Positions 1 through 11,142 of a stretch of 64,000 nt of DNA are shown in pieces. The position numbers and the translations under genes were made by a program. Every line of letters begins with the position of its first letter. The stretch's first letter is position 1. The DNA is from Gonatopus flavifemur (taxonomy: Eukaryota > Arthropoda > Insecta > Hymenoptera > Dryinidae): contig JAFFJZ010000012.1 of NCBI GenBank assembly GCA_018340375.1, positions 7,502,001-7,566,000 on the forward strand. Reading direction: 5' to 3'. Below the pieces are notes generated by a model. That model ran no database searches. It was not told where the DNA came from and saw nothing but the letters and a program-made list of their open reading frames with translations.

Positions 1-210
1 GAGCGAAGCGAAACGATTATGGATGATATTCAAGCTGGTAAGAGTGCACTGATTTCATAATACATCTTTACTATGGTCAACTTTTGAACGTGATAGAAAA
101 TATATAATAAAACAGGTTTTGTAATCAATTTTCCAGCCGTTTCTATCGAATGCAAAGATTTTGTTGCACTTCAAGGTGCCTCCCGACAATTATTTTGGTT
201 CAGATTTTGA
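1..210 (+). CDS. Probable 3' terminal exons of a gene truncated by the window edge
   Basis: Bases 1-37 read open and end at a good donor (G then GTAAGA). After a 99-bp intron, an acceptor at 135-136 (TTTTCCAG) opens an exon at 137 that continues the phase and stops at TGA 208-210. The joined reading is about 36 residues: ERSETIMDDIQA, then AVSIECKDFVALQGAS, ending WFRF. I do not recognise the protein. Support is only the matching splice phase and the stop-free reading, so this is tentative. It would be convergent with the next gene. Confidence 0.3.
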
Positions 211-1770
211 GATAATCGTTTCCGCTAACTCAGATGACTCTTTGGAAAAAAACCGCGGAAATTCGCAACTTTTCGAAATTTTTACACTTACAACTCTGTT
301 GTAGAATATGCAAATTCTTAAAAAAAAAACGTTGGAAATGCTACTTGTCAACGAACCCCATGGTTTGCTGCATGGGATCAATTGTCAGATGATGCTAATG
401 TGTCAGCTGAAGAAAAGCATTGGCACTCGTCAAATGCTGCTCAATATTTTCTATATATAAATATTGATTTAATCAATATGTAAAACCAGAATGAATGTTT
501 TGTGATTTTTCTCACAAAATGTACTCTCAAATGACTGGATGACATTGTCATAGGTACATAACATGATTTGAAACAGTTCAATTATATAAATAATTTTGGC
601 CAGCTGGATTAATCAAATACCCATATGGGCGTTACATAATTTAAAAATCTACATGGAACGTCTTATAAAACCCATTTTGGCTTTCATCGCATTTCAAGGT
701 ACAATGTAGTAAAATTATGAAATAATTATTTGTATCCCCCATCACTCGCATTACATTGAAACTAATATTATTCTCAATATCACTTCAAATGATATTGAAA
801 TTAATAATAGAAAAATCGGTATGGGAAAACAAACATCACTTCAATGTTCCTCATATTTTCTCACCGAATAGAACCCCATCGGAAATATTTTTATTCGAAA
901 TTTGGGAAAACTTATTTTTCATCTATCTGTGTATTTACAAAAATATGATTCCGCATCATTTGATTCATGCAATGATTAGTGAGTCAAAATCTCCATTGAC
1001 CCTCTGTTACTTGTGCTAAAAATCACATAGAACAAATAAAAATCCCGCTCTTGTCACGAAATTGGGAGAAAAAATTCTTCCTTACATCTCTCCACGAATT
1101 GAAATCAAACTCGCGGAAGGAATTACCGCGGAGTCGTTACTGAAACGTGGTGTAGGTTCCATTGCAATCGGATAACCAAAAACAGAGAGACCAGTGGTCG
1201 CAAAATCACAATTTTTCAAACAATATTCCGCAATATTTTCGAAATGCGTTATCCGATCGATACCAAAATCAATAGGCCTCGAATCCTCTCCAAAACAAAC
1301 ATATGGGAAAAAAATTATTCCAATCGATGCATTCTGATGACAGTTATCGTGCGCCGAAGAATCGGGTACGCGCGCGCGCACACACACACACACACTTTTG
1401 GGAATCGAACTTTTTCGAAGTTTTGAAACGTTTGACAAAGGCGGAATATCCCCTCCTGCATATTGGAAGGAACATGGAAATGAAAATCATTTCAATCGAA
1501 TCGTAATAAATAATCAGCTATTTTCAATATCCATAATATTACTGAAAATAGTGTTAAAAATTATATCATTTTCAATATCATTGAGAATAGTCAATTGTTA
1601 TTCTCAACATCACTTAAAATAATATTGATCTGAATATGACGCGAGTAATGGAGGGTTAAAATGAGTATACATACGACAGTTCAGCACAGTTCCAACTGCA
1701 TGAATTAAAGGATAAATAAAAAAATAATACAAATATTTGGATCCAAGTATTCGTATGCACATTAACAAAA
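211..1770. other. Intergenic region with a dispersed repeat
   Basis: No gene is supported here. About 1081-1440 is one copy of a dispersed repeat that recurs inverted near 28950-29330, with related units at 36880-38210; it includes the short CA microsatellite at about 1374-1398. The remainder is AT-rich with no structure I can identify. Confidence 0.5.
1081..1440 (+). repeat. Dispersed repeat family R1, copy 1
   Basis: The stretch with GCGTTATCCGATCGATACCA and the following CCTCGAATCCTCTCCAAAAC matches, on the opposite strand, 28953-29264. Both copies share the order: Pu/Py tract, TTATTCCAATC, GCATTCTGATG, then a CA-rich microsatellite. Related phrases (CCTGTTATCCGATTG, CCCATATGAGTTTCA) recur in 36880-38210. 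Open frames inside it are not conserved between copies, so I do not call it coding. Confidence 0.6.
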
Positions 1771-4700
1771 TTATTTAGGACACAAAATTGAGTCGTCCTG
1801 GTCGGACGTTATCTCAGCTTGAGCGATGAGTGCTTCTTTGTAATCCCCGTCCCTAGAGATCTTCTCTGGACCTTTGAGAGCTTTGGACCGGATAAATTCT
1901 TTCACCACGGCAGGTTCCACATACGACATCGTCAAACGACAGCCCCACGTTAAAAGAGCCAGAGGCTAAAATGAAATCGATACACAGATCATTATTTGGA
2001 CTATAATAACATATGGAAATGTTGATTTTGCATATAACTCTCGGTGTTCATCCGTCAGTCTAATGAACTCGGAATCAAAAAGTAATCTTCTTCTAAGGAT
2101 TATTGGCATTTTTTGCTTGAAAATCATAGTTTGGTACATTAAGAGAATACCAGAGTTACCATCAGAGGAAACTTTTTCGTAACAAAATACTCGGAACTGA
2201 ATTCACGAAAACTGTATAGAGCCTAAATTTTGAATTTCGAAAAAAATACTATTCCGTAGAACCGAGAGTTACTAGATCTCTCTACCCAAAATACTTAAAG
2301 ATAATTGAACACAATACAGAAAAATAAGTCATCTTCCACACGCCCACGGAAAAATTGGATAGAAATGAATAAGTTTTGAGGTGCATCCGAACACGTTGGT
2401 TAAAAGAAAACAAATCTATATACCAGCGCCTTTTCGGACCTCTCTCCCATCGTATAAGCGTATCCTTTTCTAACCAACGTGTTCGGTACTCGGACTCATT
2501 GCTATCCTCTAAAGGAAACTCAAGCATGAGGAGGTGGAGTGGGGAAAATTAAATTTTGCGCGAACTTCTTTCGAAAGGTACGTACAGTAGGCTCTCGTTA
2601 TAAGCGTCGATAAAAGCTATCTGCGTCTTTTTCTCACATAAGATTTGGTACTGAGTGGAATAAAGACACAGCTTACGCTTATAACGAGAGGCTACTGTAA
2701 TTAATACACATTCAAAGTGTATAATAATGAATTACATACTTGGCATCACGCATTACCGCGCACTTCGAATTTCCCAATTTTGTTTTTAACCTTCATAAAT
2801 TATTGGGAAATTCAAAGTGCGCAGCAATGTGCAATCCCAAGCATGTAATTAATTATTATTCACTTCAAATTTGTATCAATTACGTAGTTCTCGGAAAAAA
2901 GTTGGCGTAAAATTTGACTTTCCCTCTCCCATCTCCCCATTCTAGAGTCCCCTTAAGGGCATTCATCAGAGGCAAAGTTACTAGATCTCTCCCCCCAGTT
3001 TTCTCAACGATTAATGAATATAATCGATTTTAATGAGCAAGTGCATCTTCTTAGCATATCAAAGAAAGTGCAGCTACTCTTTATTTTTCATTTTATTTGT
3101 TCGTTTCTGAGAAAACTGGGGGGGCGATTTTGGAATCTAGTAACTTTTTGGGAAGGTAGCGAATGCCGTTAAGCCTTGTATCTAAACTTATACATGTTAA
3201 ATGATATGAACACCGTGATTTTTTCAATAATTCAAGTAGGGTGAACTATCCAGTAGATGAACGATTCATAAAAGAATTATTGAAAATTTCTGCTACCTTA
3301 CAATAATTCATTTGTTTTTGCAATAGAAGTAACTTGTTCTGAAAACAATCGAATTATTCAAATGTAGTGGAAATTTATAATAATTAATTTTTTTGATAAA
3401 TCCTTCATCTACTGGTCATCGTTCACCCTATACAGGAAAACCCCCGTATTCGCGGGGGTTGTGTTCCACGAGGGTACCGCGAATACCGAATCCGCGGAAG
3501 CATTGCTCTTATGGGAAAAGGGGGGTTACGTTCCGCGACGATGAGAACAGCAGTGAATATTGTCCTTTTAGCACGAAATATCACCATTTTCTGCTGTAAA
3601 ATAACAATATACTGTGAATGACACTATTGTAAATCATAACACATGCATTATTCACTATTAAATATCATTTATTGGTTGATTTAAAGAATTCAGTAACTGT
3701 TGTTTGTTTCGCACGACGAAGAACATCTTTGTACAATTCTTGATAACAACTTAAGGATGCGGTAATTTCTTGTTTGAATTGTAAACTTCGTACCATAATA
3801 GGATCATTTTCAATAGCCTCATCGACTCCTTCTTGAACTGCTCTAATGATTTTGACAAGTGATTTTTTAGGGAAAGTTGTTTTTTTGCGTTTCAGAATCA
3901 CTTTTAGCCGTTTTATCTTCCTCAGAAGGCTCCAACATTTCTTCAATTTCTCCATTATTTGGCTTCTGCTAATTTTGCATAATTTGGAATGAGCACCAAG
4001 AATTCTTACACTTTCGCGAATTTTCGTTGAATTGTCTCTGATAGATCTAATTGCCGACTCGTGAGACTTGAATTTTCGAGCAACAGCAGCAATTTTTTCT
4101 CCTTCCGCCAATAAATCCAAAATTTTAATTTTTTGAGATAAATCCAGAACACTCTTGTCGCGTTTTTTGATCGGAGCTTTTGTAGTTGGAGCCATAATTT
4201 AGTTAAATCATTTTTTAGTTTCACAACTTTTAAATTAGCGAAAAAAAAACTTTCGAAATGTCAATAACGTGATTGTGGGTATAAACAAAATCGCGAATAC
4301 GTGAAGCAAACATCCGCGAATATCAAAACAGGGTGTCAATTCCCTAACCGCGAATAAGTGAATCCGCGAATACGGGGGTTTTCCTGTATATTATTTCATC
4401 TTGATTCAAAGTCATGACAAATCTTGAATTCCAATGGAATAAATTAATTGCGCATTTGTGTTGTATAGAATGACCAATAAGGACAAAAGGAAATTCCAGT
4501 TGTCACAACCTTGTTATTGTGAACGTATGTCTTCCCATTAGTACACTGGATGGATTTAATCCAGTCCCTTCTACTTCGAACGAGTTTTAGAAAACTGTCA
4601 TAATTGACAAATTTTTGATAAAAGTTGAATTTCAACCACCTAAACGCTTGAGGAATGATTTATGTTGATCAATGAGATTGTAAAAAAGTTTCAAAATCAA

Positions 4701-7221
4701 TTATTATGGTTACAATTGTAATTTTTTCATGCATGTTTTCCAAGTTGGATGATGCAAGTTTTCAAATTGGGAGGGAACAGATTGAATCCACCAACTGTAC
4801 TTGCTTGCTGAGAGCATACACAACTTGCTTGAAACATGTCAGATTTGTTGAAGAATAAGAAAAAGTAAATTATCATACCCGATCCAAGCTAAGAAGATTG
4901 TATGGAGTTATGATGTGCCGCCAAAGACAGCCTTTGACCAAAGATTTCAAATGCTGGACCTCAAGTGGATTTGCACAAGGATGATACAACATCACAACAG
5001 CGCCATGCTGAATTGAATTATCAACCCGTTAATAAAAATTCAGAGAATAACAGCATTACAATCCGAGTATATTTTTTTCTACCAAATCACTCGAAATTGA
5101 ATTCATAAATAAATCTAAAATTTCGAGTAATTTTGGGAACAAAAATGAGCTAGCATGGTAACATTGCATTGGTAAAGTTTGCTATCTTCATTCAATATTT
5201 TTTGAATACAGCAGCTAATCATAAATGTGTTGAAATCAGGTCTTTTTATTTACCTCAAGACTATGGATCCACCTCTGTTTAGGAACAAACTTATATTCGC
5301 CATAAACAGGCCATAAAGGTCTATGAGTGCCGCTGAAAAATATTTCAATTTAGATCATGATTTTTCATATGTTTTGCTCTGTTAAGAAGATACCAGCGTA
5401 CCATCCAAGTAAAGAATCTGTCTGCAAAATTTCTCCGAACTGCACTTACGGAACAGTTTGAAATTTTTTATACCTTACAAATTGCGGTACATAGCCCGAA
5501 TTTCAAATTCCGAAAAAAAGTTTTTTTCTTAGTCAGTAAAAGAGAATTTTGTTTGAAATTTGGGTTGTGTACTGCAATTTTCAAAGTATCACAGATTGTC
5601 CTCTGAAAATTTCAAATTGTTTTGTAAGTTCAATTGGGGGAAATCTTGCAGACGAATTCTGTACTCTGATGGTACGCTGGTATCTCCTTAAAGCATAGAG
5701 ACTTACTATGTGGGTATGTCATCTTCATATTCGATTTTTTCATCCATACACTTATGAATTGCCTGTTAAGAAAAAAAACGTTGCATCCTACTTTGAGCAT
5801 CTGATATGAAAATTCAAAAACTTTGTGAACGACGTACCAAATACTGAGATGGCACTTGTTCGCAATAAAGGTATGGTTCTATGGAATAATCTGGCCATAT
5901 TTTTCTGCCATAACAAGTATGAGAGACAGCTGAGCCATCCCAATCTACTTGTAAATTAGTCTGAAAAGATTTTATAGACATATAATTTTTGATATTGCAA
6001 AATTAGAATTGTTGATCAAACAATCGGTATAAAAAGTTTATTGAAAAAAAACCTTTGCATCGTCGCAATTAGGATCTCTTCGTCCCATAACTACTGTATC
6101 CGCCATTCCAGACTTCTGTACATGAGAATCATATTTTGAGATTTTGGGAGGTGCAGTTGGATCTCCAGCTCTATGTGGCATCCATTGCCCAGTCCAGTAT
6201 TCCAAATCATCGTCAAAGCTTCTTCGATGTTTTTGATTGGTTTCTACATAATTTTGCATTAATTTGAACAGCTTGAGATCTCCATTCCGACTAGCAGCTG
6301 TAAAAATATAACTATATGTATTGGTTCTATATCTGGTAGTCCCAGTAAGTACAGGATTAAAAATTTTGAATATGTTAATGAACTACTTAACTCAAATTGT
6401 ATTATTCATTGCAAAAAAAATGATAAAGCCGATAACCTCTAAGCGTAAAAAATTCATATTGCTGAAATTTGAATCGTTCATTGAAAGGAAACAGCTGTTT
6501 AGGACACAAAATTTAGTGGTATATATTATTTGAATGGTGTTTCCAGTTCAAAGGAGTTGATTTAGGCAGGTAAATAATGATGATCTATCAGCATTAATCA
6601 GTTTGGATTTTGATTTCGTTTCTATAAACGATTCAAACATCAAGAACATGCAAATATCTATGAATTTCATGTGTCTGTGTTCTAAAATGATTGGCACAAA
6701 TGATGAATAGGCAGTGTGCATCTCCAAACACATACTCAACGATTATTTCTTTCTAATTCGTGTCAACCAGGGATGGGTTCTGTGCGTGTGAGATAAATAA
6801 TATGCGTTCACCATGCACAGATTATGCATAAAGCATGTAGAATACGCAGAAAATGCATAAAACATTGTAAAATTAATTCCGACTTGAAATTCAAAATTCA
6901 GAATATAAGAAATAGATATTTATGGGGGTTGAAATGGTAAACAATTCATAGTTTTAAAATTATAACCCAACTTGACCATAAAAAAAGATGATGCAGAAAA
7001 CCCCCTTAAGTTATTTGCATTATCTGCATGAGTTTTATGCGCACATTATTCCTTGCATAAAACCTACCGTATTATGCGTACCCAACCCTGGTGTCAACTA
7101 TAAAATTGATAGGAAATACCATCTTTAAAATCATACCTTGATAATCAGTGTCGTAACCTTCAATTTGTTCGAAAGAAACTATATTACAAATAAGTACAAG
7201 GATAACGACTCGCGTTATCAT
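1771..7221 (-). CDS. TP53I13: TP53I13-like protein, 7 exons, 303 aa
   Basis: Coding exons, minus strand: 7137-7221, 6053-6297, 5838-5960, 5707-5762, 5254-5332, 4879-5007, 1771-1965. All junctions are GT-AG and phases match. The protein opens with a hydrophobic signal peptide ([17 protein letters not shown]). The conserved core lies at about residues 150-230: [33 protein letters not shown], then [11 protein letters not shown] and [11 protein letters not shown]. This is the hallmark of the TP53I13 family, known in vertebrates as a p53-inducible membrane-associated protein of unclear biochemistry; I rely on remembered motif similarity. Cysteine-rich spacing ([19 protein letters not shown]) suggests a secreted or lumenal domain. 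Intron 6 (2913 bp) carries a Tigger remnant and MITEs; the hAT MITE 6768-7090 is in intron 1. Gene call strong, family name fairly sure. Confidence 0.85.
2386..2497. repeat. Short foldback MITE (CCGAACACGTTGGTTA termini)
   Basis: Bases near 2390 read CCGAACACGTTGGTTAAAAG and the complement returns near 2470-2490 (TTCTAACCAACGTGTTCGG). It lies in intron 6 of the TP53I13-like gene. Superfamily not assigned. Confidence 0.6.
2585..2697. mobile_element. MITE, Tc1/mariner type, 113 bp, TA flanks
   Basis: The left end CAGTAGGCTCTCGTTATAAG is mirrored by the right end CTTATAACGAGAGGCTACTG, and each side is flanked by TA (2583-2584 and 2698-2699). TA duplication and CAGT-type ends fit a non-autonomous Tc1/mariner element. 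It has no coding capacity. Confidence 0.75.
2703..2872. repeat. Foldback repeat (TTACATACTTGG termini)
   Basis: An inverted repeat: CGCGCACTTCGAATTTCCCA near 2757-2776 faces TGGGAAATTCAAAGTGCGCA near 2803-2822. The outer arms ATTACATACTTGG and CCAAGCATGTAATTAAT continue it. No target duplication was found. Confidence 0.55.
3237..3430. repeat. MITE with TAGGGTGAAC termini, about 194 bp
   Basis: TAGGGTGAAC at 3237 is mirrored by GTTCACCCTA ending at 3430, and the inner arms CCAGTAGATGAA and TTCATCTACTGG also pair. The Tigger element inserted within two bases of its right end. Confidence 0.6.
3433..4386 (-). mobile_element. Internally deleted Tigger/pogo DNA transposon
   Basis: Terminal inverted repeats CAGGAAAACCCCCGTATTCG (3433) and the complement ending CCTG at 4386 are flanked by TA on both sides, as in the pogo/Tigger branch of Tc1/mariner. 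The element is about 954 bp, far shorter than an autonomous Tigger (roughly 2-3 kb), and encodes only the 176-aa protein at 3665-4195. It sits in intron 6 of the TP53I13-like gene in the same orientation. Confidence 0.8.
3665..4195 (-). CDS. Tigger-derived protein with CENP-B type helix-turn-helix, DDE domain missing
   Basis: Uninterrupted 176-codon frame. Residues about 15-60 ([20 protein letters not shown], then [18 protein letters not shown]) match the CENP-B N-terminal/Psq helix-turn-helix of Tigger transposases. The middle is lysine-rich. The tail ([13 protein letters not shown]) resembles the short C-terminal tail common in Tigger-type proteins. No DDE catalytic region is present, so the product could bind the termini but not transpose. 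It may be a plain deletion derivative or an expressed repressor-like protein; nothing here separates the two. Confidence 0.55.
   Translation of the reverse strand: MAPTTKAPIKKRDKSVLDLSQKIKILDLLAEGEKIAAVARKFKSHESAIRSIRDNSTKIRESVRILGAHSKLCKISRSQIMEKLKKCWSLLRKIKRLKVILKRKKTTFPKKSLVKIIRAVQEGVDEAIENDPIMVRSLQFKQEITASLSCYQELYKDVLRRAKQTTVTEFFKSTNK
5383..5692. repeat. MITE/foldback in intron 4 of the TP53I13-like gene
   Basis: AAGATACCAGCGTACCATC near 5389-5407 is mirrored by GATGGTACGCTGGTATCT near 5669-5687. The interior is AT-rich and non-coding. It fills most of the intron between exons at 5254-5332 and 5707-5762. Confidence 0.65.
6768..7090. mobile_element. hAT MITE family H1, copy 1 (323 bp)
   Basis: Ends CAGGGATGGGTTCTG and GTACCCAACCCTG with an exact 8-bp target duplication GTGTCAAC at 6760-6767 and 7091-7098, diagnostic of hAT. 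A close second copy is at 22057-22388. It lies in intron 1 of the TP53I13-like gene. Non-coding. Confidence 0.9.
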
Positions 7222-7352
7222 TATTTGATCGAGAAAGATCAGTAATGAATGTTATCAAATTAATGAGATATGACAATTTGCTTATTAATCACTTTATTCT
7301 GCTTTATTCTAAGGTGTATCAACTATCAAGCAATCAAGCAAGCAGACCTGAG
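7222..7352. promoter_or_regulatory. Upstream region of the TP53I13-like gene
   Basis: About 130 bp between the start codon (7219-7221 on the minus strand) and the first MITE. I see no clear TATA box or initiator; it is only the positional candidate for promoter and 5' UTR, which may extend into the repeats. Confidence 0.3.
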
Positions 7353-7577
7353 GGTAAACACCCGTTGGTCCGAAAGCCCGTTAGTCCGAAGCGCCGTTCG
7401 TCCGAATTATAAAATTCCGAATGAGAATAATCCGAAATATAACTAAACGTTACTAGTCATGTGCGAATGAGATAAAATTTCACCAGAACATTTTCGGAAT
7501 TACTTTCATTCGGAATTTTATAATTCGGACCAACGGTGCTTCGGACTAATGGGCTTTCGGACCAACGGGTGTTTACC
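7353..7577. mobile_element. MITE family M1, copy 1 (225 bp)
   Basis: Ends GGTAAACACCCGTTGG and the complement GTGTTTACC, with an 8-bp target duplication GACCTGAG (7345-7352 and 7578-7585). The subterminal region is built of repeated CCGTTNGTCCGAA words. A second copy of identical length is at 9173-9397 and a split copy at 8343-9707. Confidence 0.85.
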
Positions 7578-7599
7578 GACCTGAGCAGACCTGCTTGTA

Positions 7600-8260
7600 C
7601 CGAAATCGGAGTTGTGTTATTTTGAAAAACGATTACTCCGGAATTTGGGTAGACCTGGGTAGACCCCAATAGACCTGAATAGACCCGAAAGACAATTGGT
7701 CCGATGCAAGTATGCACGTATGCACGATAGACCCGAAGACAAATGTCCCGAAAATTGGAACCTCATGCCGTGTTCACATATTAGGTTCGTTCTACGTGCC
7801 CTGAGTTGCTCCAACTTGTACCAAACCAATCATTTCGTTGCATAAACTGGAAGTAGCGAATCCAAAATACTTGGGGCGAGTTGGGGTAACTTGGGACATC
7901 GGTAAACGAACTAAGCTATTACTGCGGCTGAAGGATGCACGAAGATAGCGATATGATTATAGCTAAGTTCGTTCACCGATGTCCCAAGTTACCCCAACTC
8001 GCTCCAAGTATTTTGGATTCGCTACTTCCAGTTTAAGCAACGAAATGATTGGTTTGGTACAAGTTGGAGCAACTCAGGGCACGTAGAACTAACGAACCTT
8101 ATGAGTGTAAAAATGCACCATGAGGTTTCAATTTTCGGGTTAACTGACTTTCGGGACGCTTGTCTCCAGGTGCATCGGGCCAATTGTCTTTCGGGTCCGT
8201 TAGGTCCTACCAAATTTTGTACCCCGACGGGTTATATTCCGAAAGTTCAGTATCCCGATT
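7600..8260. repeat. Foldback element with a second foldback at its centre
   Basis: Outer arms pair GACCCGAAAGACAATTGGTC (about 7684) with GGCCAATTGTCTTTCGGGTC (about 8179), and ATTGGAACCTCATG with CATGAGGTTTCAAT. Inside is a long near-perfect palindrome, about 7791-8101, with arms of about 140 bp starting TTAGGTTCGTTCTACGTG. The same arm sequence recurs near 8597-8737 and 9491-9632, so it is an independent family (M3) that inserted at the centre. Confidence 0.7.
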
Positions 8261-8778
8261 ATTTTCCGTCAAGTTGTATTGCTCATTTCTCATGAACTCC
8301 AGAAGACGGATCAATCACGATTTGTCTGTGCGACGAATTTGCGGTAAACACCCGTTGGACCGAAAGCCCGTTACGCCGAAACACCGTTGGACCGAAATTT
8401 ATTTTACCGAATAACAATAATCCGAAATCTTACTATACGTTACTAGTCGTGTGCGAATAAGACAAAATGTCACCAAGACTTCTTCGGATTATACAGGGGG
8501 CATAATCTCAAATGCAACATTCTCAAACGGATTTCAGCGCTGCCGTACGGTAGTACAGTGAATTATTCACCATAGATACAACTAACACAAACATTAGGTA
8601 CGTTCGTTCTACGTGTTCTGGGTTGCTCTAACTTGTAACAAACCAATCATTTCGTTCCTATAATTGGAAATAACGAATCCAAAATACTTGGAGCAAGTTG
8701 GGGTAACTTGGGACACCACTCAACGAACTTAGCTAATGAACAAATCACACCGATTTTCGAATTAGTGTTAGTGTATAC

Positions 8779-9161
8779 GGTAGAGTATCATAATACCGAG
8801 GATGCTTCCGACATTCGAACAAATTTGCACGAATGTCGGAAGCACCCCGAATGTGTCATAGTACCGAATGTTCATATTCCCGAATGCTCATAAGACCGAA
8901 TGTGCATAGTCCCGAATAAAAAAATATCAATTTTGAAATGAATCCAGATATCCGCCACTTTCGTCATGATTCGTTTACGCATATCATGTGGGAACGATCA
9001 ATTTTTTATGACAGAAATGGTCCATTTTTTTATTTATTTTGAAATTCATATTTTTTTATTCGGAACTATGCACATTCGGTCTTATGAGCATTCGGTACTA
9101 TGAGCATTCGGGAATGTGAACATTTGGTACTATGACACATTCGGTATTATGATACTCTACC
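8779..9161. mobile_element. MULE-like MITE with 9-bp target duplication (383 bp)
   Basis: Ends GGTAGAGTATCATAATACCG and its complement, flanked by the exact 9-mer AGTGTATAC (8770-8778 and 9162-9170). Nine-base duplications are typical of Mutator-like elements. Subterminal regions carry tandem CCGAATGTNCATA words in opposite directions. Confidence 0.8.
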
Positions 9162-9172
9162 AGTGTATACAT

Positions 9173-9397
9173 GGTAAACACCCGTTAGTCCGAGAGCCCG
9201 TTAGTCCGAAGCGCTGTTCGTCCGAATTACAAAATTCCGAATGAGAATAATCCGAAATATAACTAAACGTTACTGGTCATGTGCGAATGAGATAAACTTT
9301 TACCAAAACGTTTTCGGAATTACTTTCATTCGGAATTTTATCATTCGGACCAACGATGCTTCGGACTAATGGGCTTTCGGACTAACGGGTGTTTACC
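9173..9397. mobile_element. MITE family M1, copy 2 (225 bp)
   Basis: Near-identical to 7353-7577 in sequence and equal in length. The flanks TGTATACAT and TGTAAACAT form a 9-mer with one mismatch. It inserted beside the right flank of the 8779-9161 element. Confidence 0.8.
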
Positions 9398-9787
9398 TGT
9401 AAACATGTAAAATAGTTCACTGTACTACCGTATGGCGGCGCTGGAATCCGTTTGAAACTTTTCTATTCGAGATTATGCCCCCTGGGATTATTAGCTAAGT
9501 TCGTTTACCGATGTCCCAAGTCACCCCAACTCGCTCCAAGTATTTTGGATTCGCTACTTCCAGTTTAAGCAACGAAATGATTGGTTTGGTACAAGTTGGA
9601 GCAACTCAGAGCACGTAGAACGAACGAACCTATTATCATTCGGTCAAATAAATTTCGGTCCAACAGTCTTTCGGCCTAACGGGCTTTCGGTCCAACGGGT
9701 GTTTACCGATTGGTTTGCCGTTATTCCGCCGGAACGAATTCCGGTGAAGAAGAAGAAGAAGAAGGGGGAGGGGGGACCCCAACCATC

Positions 9788-9898
9788 GGATGGGGGCCAA
9801 ATCAACGAAATCAGTGTTTGAAAAGAGAGAGTGTGAAGTATCTCTCTTTTCAACCAACTTTTCGTTGATTTGGTTTTTCGTTGATTTGGCCCCCATCC
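9788..9898. repeat. Short foldback MITE (GATGGGGGCC ends)
   Basis: GGATGGGGGCCAAATCAACG faces CGTTGATTTGGCCCCCATCC; inner arms GAAAAGAGAGA and TCTCTCTTTTC also pair. A GAA microsatellite and purine tract (about 9745-9778) precede it. Confidence 0.65.
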
Positions 9899-10687
9899 CA
9901 ACCATCACCCCCTCCAGTCAGCCGCTTACCAATTATAGTTGTTATCGATCCAGGTTCGGTATGTGCCGAATCCGTACCGGTCCCAACATGAGGTCGGCCC
10001 TCCTCAAAGAAGAGAAATAGCGGATATGATCAGATGATTGAGAAGATTTTGCCTTTCGGCATTTAATCCAGATCAGAAGGGGGAGTAATTGGAGAAGGTA
10101 GCTTTTGTACAAGGTGACCGTAGGGTGGTGAAAAAACCCACAGCATATGAATGCTATGGTAAAAAACAACCACTGGTCTAATTGTGATATTATAAAAAAT
10201 TATAGAGGGGATGATGACCGTGAAGTATTCCTAGAAAGGAAAAAAGTAATGAAGGGTTGTAAGTTGGGAGATTTTCAGGGGTGGGATGAGTGGAGTAAGA
10301 GGGTTATAGATTGTGAGTGAGTAAGATTATGTCTGGATTGTCCGTTTAACCAATTCTGTGTCCAGCAGTAGTAACCAGTCCTGAAACACTAAATAACACT
10401 CCAACATGTCAAGGTAATCAGCTTAACATCTAGTATCATCATATAGGAAGTCTTTGGGTTTCCTAAACTTCCTTAATACGAATTCTGGTCCTTGGGAGAC
10501 CAGCCTTATATACATGGGACGATGGGGGGGGGGGGTGCACTTCCCTACAACAGGGATGGAAATCTACGTGTCACAAAAGGTTTTCGACAGTAATTTACAA
10601 GGTGGAGATGACTCACCGACAAGCACGCTCATATGTATCAGTGAGTGACGTAGGAGTAGTCACGTGAGCAAGCTGCGATTTCCCAGC
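9899..10687. other. Intergenic, no feature recognised
   Basis: I see no supported gene or clear repeat. A homopolymer run of G (about 10526-10538) is the only low-complexity feature. Short open frames here lack splice support or family motifs. Confidence 0.4.
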
Positions 10688-11142
10688 CAGTGGTGCCAGA
10701 TTCGAGACCGCTTATACCTTCTCCATCGACCGCTTCCCCTTTCTCCCACCATGCAGAATAAGTCGGGCGAGCGAGAGAGTAATAGTCACTCTTTCTCTCT
10801 TGCTCGCCCGACTCATTCCGCATGGTGGGAGAAAGAGGAAGCGGTCGATGGAGAGGGTATAAGCAGGGTTGTTAGAGTGAGATACATGATGTATTATACA
10901 CAGTTCTCGGCACGTAAAAAACTATGTATTTCACGTTAAAAAATCGAGAGTAATTTACATACGTATTTTACACCCGCGAAATTCAAAAAATTGCATTTCT
11001 ATATATCTTATAAAGTTGAATCAATAATTTATAAGTTTTCAGTTAATTGTCGGGAGAAAGAATAATAATTATTATTTCAAATTCAAATCTGAATGAGAAC
11101 ATCAAGTTTTCAATCCATAACGTATAAATAGTGGGTTCAATT

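Larger units (their letters stand above)
8494..9484. mobile_element. hAT-like non-autonomous element, CAGGGGGCATAATC ends
   Basis: CAGGGGGCATAATCTC and GAGATTATGCCCCCTG are inverted ends. Flanks GGATTATA (8486-8493) and GGATTATT (9485-9492) match at 7 of 8 positions, consistent with an aged 8-bp hAT duplication. Confidence 0.75.
8343..9707. mobile_element. Nested MITE stack: M1 copy split by further insertions
   Basis: The outermost layer has M1 ends (GGTAAACACCCGTTGG at 8343, GTGTTTACC ending 9707). It is interrupted by a CAGGGGGC hAT-like element (8494-9484) and an M3 unit (about 9491-9632). The hAT-like element itself contains another M3 unit (about 8597-8737), the element at 8779-9161 and a full M1 copy (9173-9397). 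No coding sequence is seen. Confidence 0.8.

Noticed and set aside
1082..1438. 118-codon minus-strand frame
   Set aside because: Lies in the R1 dispersed repeat with a CA microsatellite; the frame is not kept in the other copy.
4444..4635. 63-codon minus-strand frame as an extra TP53I13 exon
   Set aside because: Exons 6 and 7 already join in phase 0 with a continuous family-like sequence; no need or conserved motif for an extra exon.
10638..10939. Paired frames on both strands with the same peptide (PTHSAWWEK, PTYSAWWEK)
   Set aside because: Produced by the palindromic arms of the MITE around 10790, not by a gene.
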